Shown: positions 9,683 through 19,640 of the stretch, in pieces
Position numbering within the stretch: the stretch's first letter is position 1
How the letters are laid out: each line of letters starts with the position of its first letter
NCBI RefSeq assembly: GCF_003712195.1
Contig: NZ_RDSD01000006.1
Span: 124,001 to 188,000, forward strand
Length of the DNA stretch: 64,000 nucleotides
Direction: 5' to 3'
From: Proteiniphilum sp. X52
Lineage (GTDB): Bacteria > Bacteroidota > Bacteroidia > Bacteroidales > Dysgonomonadaceae
Translations under genes and position numbers: made by a program
Notes under the pieces: model-generated
Databases searched by the model: none
What the model was told of the DNA's origin: nothing
Seen by the model: the letters and a program-made list of their open reading frames with translations, nothing else

Positions 9683-11764
9683 TCATTCAAAGGCTATATG
9701 GTAAGTTTTCACCAATCCCTTATAATCGAAATTCACCATGGCTTTCCCGTTTCTTGAGGAAGCCTGGGTGACATCCACTTTTACGGCAGGATTATCGGAC
9801 GAGGCCGTCACCACCGGGATTGCGTCGGATCCCGAAGGGCGCGGGCAGGAGACCTCATAAAGGTCATAGCCGACGATTCCGTTGGTTTCGGTAGATCTCA
9901 CCGGCATTTCCGGCAGCGGCACCCCTTCTCCGTTCACCTGTATCCGCACAGAGGGAGGTACGGGACGAGTGATTTCTTTTTCCCCGGCACTGAATCCAAG
10001 CCCGATCAAATCGAAAAGCGGTTCCTCGGGTTTACCCTCTGCCACCAGATAGATAGCATGTTTACCCTCCAGGTGATCGACGAATGTAGACACGTCGACC
10101 TTCCATTTCGCAACCTCTTGTGTCATATTGGCCGGCACATTGATTTCCCCTATTTTTGTCCCTTTCCAAATGGCATTATCCCAAGGTCCATCCAGCCATA
10201 TATGTACCTTAAATGCGTCAGGGGTTTTCGCGGTAAGGAAAAGGTTAAATGCCGTTTTATTCCCTTTTTTCGTACCCTCGAAAGCTTTCAACCCGCTTTT
10301 ATCTTCTTGAAGGCCTCCGAACCCAAAATACTTATACCCGACAATGTGCCCGTTTCCCACATCACTGACAGGCATATGGTTATCCCATATATCCCATGAA
10401 TCCTGTTGGAGATTGATATCGGACAAATAACAGGCATAGCCCGCTGAATAATATTGGTAGGGATCGAGCCCGTAGATGTGAAACCCTTCCGAAGTGACTT
10501 CGGCTCCGGTATATTCGTTCCCTTTGCCGTCCCTGACTGTGCGTATATGATCTTTGGCATACGGATCGTACGCCCTGATGGTGACCGTTCCGCCTTCCGA
10601 CACCAGTTTCTCGTCCCAGGTAACCGAGATGGGGGCGACCATTGCCTGTCGGGCAAATCCAAATCCTCTCGGTGGCCTGTGATAGAACACATACCATTGA
10701 CCGTTTATCTCCTCTATGCTGCCGTGGGTATTGTGTCCCGCGTTGGATGTCACGATGGCGGTACCATCCCGGTTGAGAACCGGGGCACGGGAGTCTACCA
10801 ACACGCCGCCAATCCTCCATGGGCCCAAAGGTGAATCCCCGACGGCGTAGCGCAAGGTGGAATTTGAACTGGCAATACCATAATCCGGACCTGAATATCC
10901 GCTGTAAATAGTAACATACTTATTTCCCACCTTGCGGATGGAGGATGCTTCAAAAAAATTGAACTTACCCATGTCCTCACCCGGATAAACCCGCGGGAAA
11001 TCAGTCCCTTCCGGATCCCGTATTTCCCCGTATTTTTTACCCGCAGGCAAAAAACGTTCAATGATTTGGGTTCCCGGCCTCACCGAATACATGGTATTTT
11101 GGTCCAGTTCAGTCGCGGAAGATTTTTGGAATCCCCAGTATCCGTAGGCCCTGAAACCAACCTCATAATCGGGATCATTGGGGTCGGTAACATATTCGAC
11201 ATGGACGGCAGGGTCGAAACCGAGGACGCTTCCCGGGACGGTACGCTGACCGTCGGCTGTCAGGTTGACGGGCGTGAACGGTCCATCCGGCCGGCTACCC
11301 TTAGCCACCATGGCCTCCCTATGCGGCCCCCTGCTGTGAGGGTAAAGATAATATTCCTTGGTCCCGTCTTTGCGTTTCACCTCCACAAGGTCCGGGGCGT
11401 ACATCACATCCCATCTTCCATCCACCTCATAGGTAAACACCGGACCTTCATCCCTCCAACTGGCAAGGTCTTCCACGGGTGCCGACCATATCCGGATATC
11501 GGGTCCGCAATAGCTTGAATAACGCACATCGTGAGAACCGATGATATAAGCCCGGTATTTACCTGGCGTATCGGGATCTTCAAAGACCCGCGGTTCGCCG
11601 TCCGGCAAATGCTCCCAGAGGGGAAGGTACGGATTTCCCAGGGAGCGGTGGACAAACTTCTCACTTATCTTCTTATCGGGCGCCGGACTATCTTCCCCTC
11701 CGGCCACGGTGGAAACACATGGTAAGGCCATTAAACCCAATAATACCAGGATCTTTTTTGTCAT
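9683..11764 (-). CDS. GH43-family glycoside hydrolase with C-terminal carbohydrate-binding-like domain
   Basis: The start chosen is ATG 11764 (MTKKILVLLGLMALP), which gives a good signal peptide; an upstream ATG at 11779 only adds five residues. About 693 residues. The five-bladed propeller of GH43 is recognisable: PRVFEDPDTPGKYRAY, DVMYAPDLVEV (pKa-modulating Asp), and FFEASSIRKVG with the likely acid Glu at about residue 272, followed by AGHNTHGSIEE and WYVFYHR. The C-terminal part (about 540-615, HIWLDGPWDNAIWKG) resembles a CBM6-type sandwich. GH43 enzymes are mostly arabinofuranosidases or xylosidases; removal of side chains from arabinoxylan fits the locus. Subfamily and exact activity cannot be fixed from sequence alone. 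Confidence 0.88.
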   Translation of the reverse strand: MTKKILVLLGLMALPCVSTVAGGEDSPAPDKKISEKFVHRSLGNPYLPLWEHLPDGEPRVFEDPDTPGKYRAYIIGSHDVRYSSYCGPDIRIWSAPVEDLASWRDEGPVFTYEVDGRWDVMYAPDLVEVKRKDGTKEYYLYPHSRGPHREAMVAKGSRPDGPFTPVNLTADGQRTVPGSVLGFDPAVHVEYVTDPNDPDYEVGFRAYGYWGFQKSSATELDQNTMYSVRPGTQIIERFLPAGKKYGEIRDPEGTDFPRVYPGEDMGKFNFFEASSIRKVGNKYVTIYSGYSGPDYGIASSNSTLRYAVGDSPLGPWRIGGVLVDSRAPVLNRDGTAIVTSNAGHNTHGSIEEINGQWYVFYHRPPRGFGFARQAMVAPISVTWDEKLVSEGGTVTIRAYDPYAKDHIRTVRDGKGNEYTGAEVTSEGFHIYGLDPYQYYSAGYACYLSDINLQQDSWDIWDNHMPVSDVGNGHIVGYKYFGFGGLQEDKSGLKAFEGTKKGNKTAFNLFLTAKTPDAFKVHIWLDGPWDNAIWKGTKIGEINVPANMTQEVAKWKVDVSTFVDHLEGKHAIYLVAEGKPEEPLFDLIGLGFSAGEKEITRPVPPSVRIQVNGEGVPLPEMPVRSTETNGIVGYDLYEVSCPRPSGSDAIPVVTASSDNPAVKVDVTQASSRNGKAMVNFDYKGLVKTYHIAFE

Positions 11765-11920
11765 GTTACATTGAATCATCTTTATCGTATTTGAAATGAA
11801 ATATCTACCAGTTTAATTTTTAGAGAATGGAGGGATACTCATGTATTGGCACAAACATCCTATGATCATGCGCATTCTCAAAATTATTTTCTCCACATTA
11901 TAATACTTCCGCATGGGGAT

Positions 11921-13168
11921 CTATTTGAACAAATTCAGGTCAATATATTCACCCATTTTACGATACCCCGCTTCGTTAGGATGAAGAAAATCATTGTCAT
12001 GCATATCGGGCAGGATGGCGGCCGGGTCAGTCGGGTTGCGCATGATTTCGTCAAAATCGATCACAGCATCGAACCGTCCGCTTCGTCGTATCCACTCATT
12101 TACCGTATCCCTCGCCTGCCTGCGAAAGTCAGTATCATAAAACGATCCTCCAAAAGGGAGAATGGTTGCGCCGTATACTTTCATACCTTTCGCTTTCGCC
12201 TTGTCGATCATCAATGAATAAGCTTCGATAAGTGTTTGCGCCATCTTCGGTGCTTCTTCAGCAGAAGAAATGCCTCCAATGTCATTGATCCCCTCGAGGA
12301 TGATCAGCCAGCGCACGTTGCTTTGCGAGAGGATATCCCGGTCAAACCGATCCAGGGCAGTGGGGCCCAATCCTCCTCGCACCACACAATTACCGCCTAT
12401 TCCCTGGTTGAGTACGCCGATACGGCTTGTTTGGGGATCTTTCAACAACCTTTCCGAAAGGATGTCAGTCCACCTATTCTGTTTATTTGTTCCGGATCCG
12501 CGCCCGTCGGTGATGGAATTGCCCAACACAGCAACGGCACCAGCCGCGGGTGAGGCAAGCACCTCTAAACCACTGATAACATACCAATGGTCTGTAAGTA
12601 CGGCTCCCGTGAGCTCATCTGACGCGCACTGATTTCCCTCGACCAGAAAAGAGGTAGTTCGTGATCCGGGATGACCGGTTATCTCCTCCGGTGTTTCGCC
12701 AAAGGCGATAGTGATGGCAAGCCTTGATCCCGGCGCCAAATGAAAAGCCAGCGGGTCTGAAACAACAACCGATTCCGGCATAATGACCACCTGTCCATTC
12801 CCTTCAAAGCGTAATGCCTTCTGCGTGGCCGCGTCAACGGAACCGTCTTCCCTTGCAGGGGCAATTACGACGGATTGTATTGTGACAGGCGCATTGCCGA
12901 ATGCATTGGAAAATTGTAACCGGACCCTATCACCGCCGAGGGAAACCCTTATAACCTGGCGCAAAGTATTATTTGCCAACCCCGGGAAAGGAGGCATATT
13001 CCCCGGTTCCACCAACTGAGGGGCGGCAGTCCAGCTTCCCGTCCAGAGGTGCGGGTTCCCGTCCTTTGGCATTTCCGTCCTGAGTATTGCACAGGCGGAT
13101 AAAACGAACAGCAAGAAAAAGCTGCCTACTATGATGGGAATGGGGTTTTCATTTTTGAATATGTCCAT
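11921..13168 (-). CDS. SGNH/GDSL-family esterase lipoprotein
   Basis: A 415-residue lipoprotein (LFVLSAC, Cys27). An N-terminal beta-rich part (about 40-200, LRQVIRVSLGGDRVRLQFSN) precedes an SGNH hydrolase domain with block I GNSITDG (nucleophile Ser), block II GIGGN, block III GIND and block V DFLHPNEAG (catalytic Asp and His). Enzymes of this build deacetylate polysaccharides or act on other esters. Beside GH10 and GH43 genes, acetyl-xylan deacetylation is the natural reading. It sits 25 bp downstream of a GH10 gene in the same direction, so it is probably co-transcribed. Confidence 0.88.
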   Translation of the reverse strand: MDIFKNENPIPIIVGSFFLLFVLSACAILRTEMPKDGNPHLWTGSWTAAPQLVEPGNMPPFPGLANNTLRQVIRVSLGGDRVRLQFSNAFGNAPVTIQSVVIAPAREDGSVDAATQKALRFEGNGQVVIMPESVVVSDPLAFHLAPGSRLAITIAFGETPEEITGHPGSRTTSFLVEGNQCASDELTGAVLTDHWYVISGLEVLASPAAGAVAVLGNSITDGRGSGTNKQNRWTDILSERLLKDPQTSRIGVLNQGIGGNCVVRGGLGPTALDRFDRDILSQSNVRWLIILEGINDIGGISSAEEAPKMAQTLIEAYSLMIDKAKAKGMKVYGATILPFGGSFYDTDFRRQARDTVNEWIRRSGRFDAVIDFDEIMRNPTDPAAILPDMHDNDFLHPNEAGYRKMGEYIDLNLFK

Positions 13169-13193
13169 AACCGTAAGAAATGCATGTTATAAT

Positions 13194-14348
13194 CTATTTT
13201 CCGGGAGTACTTTCTCTTGTGGCTGCCGCGTCCATGATGTCGCGGACAATCGGTTTGGGTTGGTATTTCCGGTCAAAAAGCAATGGATAATCGGTGCGTC
13301 CTCTCATGGGGAAGTCGTTTTTCCACGAATCCCTGTCTGTTACCCCCCACATCGTTACCCGTGAAATTTTATCGCTCTGATCCAAAAATAAGGTAAAATA
13401 GGCAACCATCTTTTCATGCCATCGCATAGCCACGGAGTCAGGCAAAACATCCGGATAGGGATTCATTTCGGCCCTGAATTGCTCGGTATCAGCAATATTG
13501 GCCCCAAAGTCGCGACGCGGGGAAGGCAATACGCTCATATCGAATTCCGTGATCATCACTTTTACTCCGGCCGCGGCATAAGCATCTATTGCCGACCTGT
13601 ATTCATCGGTGGAGGGGTTGTTCACTCCGATATGCCCCTGCATTCCGACACCATCGACACGGAGGCCTTTTTCCTTTAACGTTTTTACCAAATCCACGAT
13701 AGCATCCCTCTTTTCCCCTATCCATTCGTTGTAATCGTTGTAATATAACTCGGCATCGGGATCTGCCTCATGCGCATATTGAAATGCCAACGGAATGAAT
13801 TCTTCACCCAATATTTCATAGAACTTGCTTTTCCTCCACTCACCATTGTCCAGGATCGCTTCATTCACCACATCCCAGCCGTGTATTCTTCCCTTGTAAC
13901 GTCCGACCACCGTATAAATATGATTTTTCATACGCTCTTTCAGAATTTCGGGAGATATATCATTTCCCCGGTCGTCCGTGAAAAACCATGACGGTGCCTG
14001 GGAATGCCAGATTAAGGTATGTCCTATTATAAGCATGTCATTTTGCTCCCCGAAGGCAACGAACTTATCCGCATCGTCAAAGAAAAACCGGCCTTCCTCC
14101 GGCTGCAGATACATGCTCTTCATACAATTTTCCGCCACGATGGAAGAGAATTGGTCTTGTACTATTTTCAGGGAGGCTGTATCATAGCCTCGTATCTGAT
14201 TTATATTCAGAGCGGCTCCAATATGGAACCTGTCGCCTAACGCCTCCTTGAGCGAACAAGAGGCTTCTTTATCACTTGCTTTCGGGTTGCCACAGCAAGC
14301 CAATGACAATATCAGATGGAAACAAAAAATGGTTGTTAAAATTTTCAT
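13194..14348 (-). CDS. GH10 endo-1,4-beta-xylanase, single domain, lipoprotein
   Basis: A 384-residue lipoprotein (signal ending LSLACCG). The whole length is a GH10 barrel: HTLIWHSQAPSW, HGWDVVNEAI with acid/base Glu at about residue 163, DAELYYNDYN, and MITEFDMSV with nucleophile Glu at about residue 268, ending with the VTMWGVTD and PLLFDRKYQPKP motifs. It hydrolyses internal xylan linkages with retention. Unlike the upstream GH10 (14421-16634) it has no inserted binding modules, so it is likely to trim imported oligosaccharides, either from the periplasmic face or at the surface. Confidence 0.95.
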   Translation of the reverse strand: MKILTTIFCFHLILSLACCGNPKASDKEASCSLKEALGDRFHIGAALNINQIRGYDTASLKIVQDQFSSIVAENCMKSMYLQPEEGRFFFDDADKFVAFGEQNDMLIIGHTLIWHSQAPSWFFTDDRGNDISPEILKERMKNHIYTVVGRYKGRIHGWDVVNEAILDNGEWRKSKFYEILGEEFIPLAFQYAHEADPDAELYYNDYNEWIGEKRDAIVDLVKTLKEKGLRVDGVGMQGHIGVNNPSTDEYRSAIDAYAAAGVKVMITEFDMSVLPSPRRDFGANIADTEQFRAEMNPYPDVLPDSVAMRWHEKMVAYFTLFLDQSDKISRVTMWGVTDRDSWKNDFPMRGRTDYPLLFDRKYQPKPIVRDIMDAAATRESTPGK

Positions 14349-14420
14349 GATCGTATCTGTCTTTTAGAATCTAATAGATGTATTGTTCGATTTGACAAAA
14401 CATGTTATCAAGAGGAAAAG

Positions 14421-16634
14421 CTATTTTCCGCTTAAACCGTCGGCATATCCGGCATAGGTGTGTTTACGGCTGTATTTCTCCGTCCACAATCCTACAGGTT
14501 GTCCCGCTCTCCATGCGGAGTCTTTAGGACTGTCCGTGGGACACCAGTGTGTGATGCCAAACTGTTGGGCAGCGGGAATGATCTCAAAGTACTTCTGAAT
14601 GATGAATTTGTAATACGAGGACATTGCCTTGTGCTGTTCCTCGGTCACCATCTCGGTTGGTATCGAGTGACCCTCTTCGTTGACAAGCCCCATGTCCAGT
14701 TCCGTGATTTTGATCAATTTTCCGGTTTCGGCCAATAACTGAAACATTTTCACTATATGCTCTTCCTTGCTGGCTTGCATCGCGGGATTCTCGTAATAGG
14801 AGATATGCATTTGCGTTCCGATACCGTCGATGACGGTAGTAGCGTCCGACTCCCACTTTTCAATCCATTTGATCAGGCTTTTCAATTTCTGGTTATCATC
14901 CCAGTCAGACTCCAAATTATAGTCATTCACGAAAAGTTTCATCTCCGGGGGGCCATGTCTACGTGCCAGCTCCACGGCGACGCGCACGTAGTTGTCGCCC
15001 AGGTAGTCCTGCCAGTAGAAATTATTCTGAGCGTCAGACTCCGAAACATTTTTCACCGATTGAAGATCGTAGAGGCCATCACCGTCCAAATCACTACCTG
15101 AGAGAGGTTCATTTACCACATCCCATGCTGTGACATAACCGTCGCATGCTTCCATCATACCGGCAATCCAGTTTTCCATCGCCCGGGTGAGCGTATCTGC
15201 CTTTTCCTCCGGGGTAAGGGGTATCTTGTTTCCTGACTCTTCAATTTCAAAACATATGTCATCAAAATAGTAAGTATTGGCCTCTTTAAATACGGCAAGG
15301 TTGAAAGCGATCGTGCTCATTCCGTTTTGATCAGCCGATATAACGCCGGAGTTGGAGTATTCCTGCCATTGGGTAGTGAAATTGGGGCTTCCCACCATCG
15401 ACCAGTGCAGGTATTCACCCGGATTTTTATGCGCCTGAGACTCAGATGGAGCCGGTTTATCAGCCTTGATCTTCATACTGAAGCGGTAACTATCGCCGGT
15501 CTCGAATACATGGGGCACTTTGACGAAAAACTGGGTATCCCAATTGTTGACAGGATTGTCTCCAGCCTGGACAACAATCGACCGGCCGATACCACCGGCA
15601 CCGGTCCCTGTGGCTCCAAAAGTGGCGGCTTTTGGTCCATCTCTACTCTCCGTAGCGAAAAAACTGGAGAGATCATTATCTTCACAATCGCTGTTGCTCA
15701 CCAGATTGGTCCACCATGTTGTCGGAGCAGCCGCCAAGGGTACTATCGAATATGAATAACCATGCCATCCCGGTTTTCCCCAACCCGTCAGGTCATCTTC
15801 ATCGAAAGAGCCGTTGGGGATAAGGTTTTCTTCCGAGCCGGATGCAGTGAAAGAGATATCATCGAAATAGAGATCGCCGCCAAACTTACCAAAACAGAAC
15901 TGCAACCGGTTGGCGGCGAACTCCGCGGTCCAGTTGATGATGACTTCGGCCCATTTGTCGCTTACCGGGATGGCCAACCCGTACTTCACATTTGATCCGT
16001 CGGTAGGCCAGAAGTCCATGGTAAAGGCTTCCGAGGCAAACACCCGCATTTTGAGGGTGTATGCCACCCCCGTCGTCAACGGTTCCGCCAAGTCATAATA
16101 AATCTGCCAGTCCCATGTATTTGCCTTTGGCTCCGGTGTTTTCATGTGAAGAGCGTTGTTCGCGTCACTCGGATCGATTTCAATCTCCCTGTCGGCAAGA
16201 ATGCTGTTCAGGTATTTGTTATTCTGCTGGGCATGCCAGAGCAACGTATGTCCGTAAATGGAGATGCCGGCGGCTTTCGCAGCTTCGACAAATTGCACTA
16301 CCTGTGAAAAGTTCATAGAACCGTCGTCACTTACCGACGAACTGTACTTCATGAGATTTCCCGCCGTCACATCATCAAAATTGGCATTGATGAAACGGTA
16401 CACTAAACCCTGCTTGATATAATCTGTAGCGACTACGCCGGCACCCAGCTTGAAGCCGGGATGGGCACTTCTGTCGACATGGCTTTTCAGCGCGCCGTAA
16501 CCATTGAGGTATTCCATCGCTTCAATAGAAGCCGGTTTATCTACCTGAAACAATAGTTCCGCATCATCCACACAGGAAATGAACAAAACCAATAGCAAGA
16601 TAAAAGCTCCTTGAAAAATATTCTTATGTTTCAT
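14421..16634 (-). CDS. xyn10A: GH10 xylanase with two CBM4/22-like modules inserted in the catalytic domain (Xyn10A type)
   Basis: A 737-residue lipoprotein (signal ending LLVLFISC). The GH10 barrel starts at about 45 (GFKLGAGVV, then GHTLLWHAQQNN). It is interrupted from about 150 to 470 by two beta-sandwich modules, each beginning with an N-G-S/S-D-type start and ending in YFDDI. It resumes at LTPEEKADTLTRAMENWI with TAWDVVNEP (acid/base Glu about 509) and IKITELDMG (nucleophile Glu about 645). This architecture is that of the surface xylanase Xyn10A of Bacteroides intestinalis and Prevotella bryantii, which binds and cuts long xylan chains outside the cell. It follows the xusE-like gene, the same order as in those loci, with leader element copy 3 in the gap. 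Confidence 0.92.
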   Translation of the reverse strand: MKHKNIFQGAFILLLVLFISCVDDAELLFQVDKPASIEAMEYLNGYGALKSHVDRSAHPGFKLGAGVVATDYIKQGLVYRFINANFDDVTAGNLMKYSSSVSDDGSMNFSQVVQFVEAAKAAGISIYGHTLLWHAQQNNKYLNSILADREIEIDPSDANNALHMKTPEPKANTWDWQIYYDLAEPLTTGVAYTLKMRVFASEAFTMDFWPTDGSNVKYGLAIPVSDKWAEVIINWTAEFAANRLQFCFGKFGGDLYFDDISFTASGSEENLIPNGSFDEDDLTGWGKPGWHGYSYSIVPLAAAPTTWWTNLVSNSDCEDNDLSSFFATESRDGPKAATFGATGTGAGGIGRSIVVQAGDNPVNNWDTQFFVKVPHVFETGDSYRFSMKIKADKPAPSESQAHKNPGEYLHWSMVGSPNFTTQWQEYSNSGVISADQNGMSTIAFNLAVFKEANTYYFDDICFEIEESGNKIPLTPEEKADTLTRAMENWIAGMMEACDGYVTAWDVVNEPLSGSDLDGDGLYDLQSVKNVSESDAQNNFYWQDYLGDNYVRVAVELARRHGPPEMKLFVNDYNLESDWDDNQKLKSLIKWIEKWESDATTVIDGIGTQMHISYYENPAMQASKEEHIVKMFQLLAETGKLIKITELDMGLVNEEGHSIPTEMVTEEQHKAMSSYYKFIIQKYFEIIPAAQQFGITHWCPTDSPKDSAWRAGQPVGLWTEKYSRKHTYAGYADGLSGK

Positions 16635-16653
16635 ACGATTAGTTTATTTTTTT

Positions 16654-16740
16654 ATTTCGGCACATGGAACCTTTGATGTGCAAAATAATCATTCCCTTGG
16701 GGTGTGTAATGATTATTGCAAACATGTCGGTTTCATATTC
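16654..16740 (-). promoter_or_regulatory. Conserved leader element with hairpin, copy 3 (before xyn10A)
   Basis: About 87 bp matching copy 1. Inverted repeat AATAATCATT (16684-16693) pairs perfectly with AATGATTATT (16708-16717). The edge nearest the gene is 20 nt before the xyn10A start codon. The loop differs from copy 1 while the paired arms are kept, which suggests selection on the structure. Confidence 0.75.
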
Positions 16741-16764
16741 ATCCGATTTTACTTGGAAAACTGC

Positions 16765-17802
16765 TTATTCTTTCAACCCTGAGGTAAACCACTCGGCTCT
16801 CATCCCTCTGTCGCGGACTACAAGTGTATCTGTGGTGGCACACTGAATATCACCGTAATCAATCGAATACTCAAGGTAGAGCACATCACGATCCGTATTA
16901 CCCCAACTGTTTTTGTCACCTTTGGGCACGAACTTTCCGGTTCCGTTTGCCAAGATCCCTTCTGTGCTGGATGTGACAGTGCAATTGCCACTGTCATCGA
17001 AGGTGAGCAGCAGCGTACTGTTCAACGCCAAATCGTTCAAGTCTCTTGTCCGGTGCTGCCAGGCAACGCTGTTGAGCGAACGGGTAGAAATATCTGTGAC
17101 AACCTCATCCTTTTCTACGAATTCCGCATGACGGATTTTTGTACCAGCCTGGCTTCCCAAAAAGGTGTCCTTGCCACGGCGTAAATAGTTTGCATCATAT
17201 TGATTAATGTATTTCACTGCATAGAGCACGTAATCCTTGGGTTGTACGTCCCAGTGGGAGGATACTCCCCGCCTGGGATGATCAATCAACGGAATCCCTG
17301 AGAGAATGCTGTCAGCATTGTTTACACCGGTCATTACCACGGGGATCACGTATGTGGTGACGAGTGATTTCGGATCATTGAAAAACGCATCGGTCAGTTG
17401 TACGGTCACCCCTCCCAATATGCTTCCTTTCTCGATCGTTATCTTATCAGACGAAAGAGTGTAATAGGAGGAAGGCATCGGAAGAATATCTTCGCCAGTG
17501 TCATCGAAAACCAATCCGTCACACAATGCGTTATCCACCTTGATCGATATGTCAATATTTTCGTTGTTTTTATAAACCCCGCCCATTGTAGCCATGATCT
17601 GGCACTTATACTCATTATCCAAACGGGTATCAAACACATCTTCACCCAAACAGATAGTACGGATAGGGCTCTGATAAGCGAAATATACGGCCGAAAATTC
17701 ATAATCGGGAAATTCCCATTCACCATTCTGGCATCCAATGAAAATTCCGGATGTAATTACTGCCGATAGTACTAAAAATATTATCTTTTTCATTTTCTTC
17801 AT
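16765..17802 (-). CDS. xusE: XusE-like surface glycan-binding lipoprotein (DUF1735/DUF5627 type)
   Basis: The start chosen is ATG 17802 (MKKMKKIIFLVLSAVITSG, lipobox IFIGC); an earlier ATG at 17838 overlaps the preceding susD gene and adds a non-signal extension. About 345 residues. The N-terminal half resembles DUF1735 domains (beta-sandwich, PSSYYTLSS, TYVIPVVMTGV) and the C-terminal half the DUF5627 type. No catalytic motif is seen. In xylan utilisation loci of Bacteroides and Prevotella the gene between the second susD and the GH10 encodes this surface protein, which holds xylan at the cell surface. Binding specificity is inferred from that position. Confidence 0.8.
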   Translation of the reverse strand: MKKMKKIIFLVLSAVITSGIFIGCQNGEWEFPDYEFSAVYFAYQSPIRTICLGEDVFDTRLDNEYKCQIMATMGGVYKNNENIDISIKVDNALCDGLVFDDTGEDILPMPSSYYTLSSDKITIEKGSILGGVTVQLTDAFFNDPKSLVTTYVIPVVMTGVNNADSILSGIPLIDHPRRGVSSHWDVQPKDYVLYAVKYINQYDANYLRRGKDTFLGSQAGTKIRHAEFVEKDEVVTDISTRSLNSVAWQHRTRDLNDLALNSTLLLTFDDSGNCTVTSSTEGILANGTGKFVPKGDKNSWGNTDRDVLYLEYSIDYGDIQCATTDTLVVRDRGMRAEWFTSGLKE

Positions 17803-17824
17803 TTTATTAATATTCTGGATCGTT

Positions 17825-19612
17825 TCACCATCCTTCATTTTGGAGCAGATTGCTGAACTTAATTATTTCCCCGTAAGGAATGGGGCCGTAATACATATGA
17901 TGCTGATAGACGCGTCTTTCTACCTGCGGTAAAACGGTATAGTTTCCCCCACTTATACTCACCCCTTTGGCTGGTTCAGTAATATCCTTTTTCCAGCGGC
18001 GGAGATCCCAGAAACGGAATCCTTCAAAGCAGAGTTCCAGACGCCGTTCGTTGTGTATCAGTTCCCTCATCTTATCCTTATCGTTTCTCGCGGATTCCAG
18101 ATAAGGGTCGTTGTTATCGATACCTATCCCGGCTCGTTGACGGATTGCTTTGATCACATCGTACGCCGAGTAGCTGTTCGTTCCGGTACCACCAGGCCCC
18201 CATGCTTCATTGGCTGCCTCTGCATACCCGAGAAAAATTTCAGTATAGCGGATGAATGGTTTGTAATGGTAAGCGGGGGTTTCGGAACTGGGATTCGCGT
18301 TGACGGATTGACTCAACAGTTTTTTCATATAATAACCGGTTCTTGTTGAGGTTTCTGTCCTGTTCAGCGCGTTATTGTCGCCCCCGTCCGCAGCGGTCGT
18401 AATGACCGTATTCTGAGGACCAGCGGTACTTCCGTTTCGAATAATGTACAATGCCAGGCGTGGATCCCTGTTGGTATAGGGATTCGAGGGGTCATATCCG
18501 CTGTCGGGGTCAGTAATGGGATAACCGTTTGCCATGGGAAATGCATCCACCAGATTCTGAGTTGGGTTCACCCGGCCGCTTCCAAACAAAGTGGGGGGAT
18601 AATTATCCCGTTCAAGGGTAAGGTTGTTTTCTTTGTTTCCGCGCCATAATATTTCTTTTGGATTCACACCTGCAAGCAGGTTTTCAATCGTACTACTATT
18701 GCTGTACCATTTATTCCCGTCCGGGTCGATCTCGGCGATGGGGTTGCCTCCAAGCCCGTTGAGTACGATTGCCATGTTGTTGGCCGCCTCTTCCCACGTC
18801 ACGTTCGAACCCTCGCTGTAGGCCGGACTGGCAGCAAGCAATGCCATCTGCGCACGTACCGCCCTGGCTATACGGGCGCTCATCCTGTTTTTCGCATTGT
18901 CCCCGAAAACACGGGTATATTGTCCTGCGGTCACGCCTTTTGCCCGGTATTTTACCGGCACCAGGTTATCATCATCGATGGCTCCGTAATTGTCGGGGAG
19001 CAGCATGATGGCGGAGTCGACATCGGCGTTAAGCCGGTCGACACACTCCCGGAATGTATTGCGGGGCAGGTTAAATTCCGAGTAGAGGTCTTCCGGTTCG
19101 GTAAGGATCGGGATTCCCAATAACTGTCCGTCGGTTGCCCATCCCGCATGATTCATTAGGAGATGGTACATGTAAAGCGCCCGCATTCCAAAAGCATCTC
19201 CTTTCATACGGTCTTTAAACATGTCGGCCACCAGTGGGTCTTCAGCCCAGTTCACCTCATCGGCAATATGGAGGAATAGATTCAGGTATTGCCATGACGC
19301 GCGTAGATACTGCCATCTGTCCATGGGGTTGTTGTTCGATCTCCAAGAACCGGTGGCCATTAAACGGTATCCGTTGTTGGGGTTGTTGGAAACTGCATCG
19401 TCAGTTGCCACGTCGTTAAAGGACCAGGATCCCAACGGATTACTGATATATGCATGACCCAGCAGACCGGTGGCCCATGCCGGCATATTATACAGGTCGT
19501 CGTCGTTTTTATGATTTTCAATAGCCGGTTCGAACATGTCCTGACAAGCTGTCTGCATAAATACGAACAAAACAAATAGGGCGACTATTGATATTCTATT
19601 TCTATTCTTCAT
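17825..19612 (-). CDS. xusD: SusD-family lipoprotein (XusD)
   Basis: The start preferred is ATG 19612 (MKNRNRISIVALFVLFVFMQTAC) over 19624, because it begins the lipoprotein signal directly. About 595 residues with a SusD fold: DMFEPAIENH near the N-terminus, RAKGVTAGQY and the C-terminal FEGFRFWDLRRWK, ending LLQNEGW. It is the partner of the short SusC at 19641-22469, located 28 bp upstream. Position in the xus core supports xylo-oligosaccharide capture. Confidence 0.9.
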   Translation of the reverse strand: MKNRNRISIVALFVLFVFMQTACQDMFEPAIENHKNDDDLYNMPAWATGLLGHAYISNPLGSWSFNDVATDDAVSNNPNNGYRLMATGSWRSNNNPMDRWQYLRASWQYLNLFLHIADEVNWAEDPLVADMFKDRMKGDAFGMRALYMYHLLMNHAGWATDGQLLGIPILTEPEDLYSEFNLPRNTFRECVDRLNADVDSAIMLLPDNYGAIDDDNLVPVKYRAKGVTAGQYTRVFGDNAKNRMSARIARAVRAQMALLAASPAYSEGSNVTWEEAANNMAIVLNGLGGNPIAEIDPDGNKWYSNSSTIENLLAGVNPKEILWRGNKENNLTLERDNYPPTLFGSGRVNPTQNLVDAFPMANGYPITDPDSGYDPSNPYTNRDPRLALYIIRNGSTAGPQNTVITTAADGGDNNALNRTETSTRTGYYMKKLLSQSVNANPSSETPAYHYKPFIRYTEIFLGYAEAANEAWGPGGTGTNSYSAYDVIKAIRQRAGIGIDNNDPYLESARNDKDKMRELIHNERRLELCFEGFRFWDLRRWKKDITEPAKGVSISGGNYTVLPQVERRVYQHHMYYGPIPYGEIIKFSNLLQNEGW

Positions 19613-19640
19613 GTTAGTATGCATTTTTCTGATTACATCA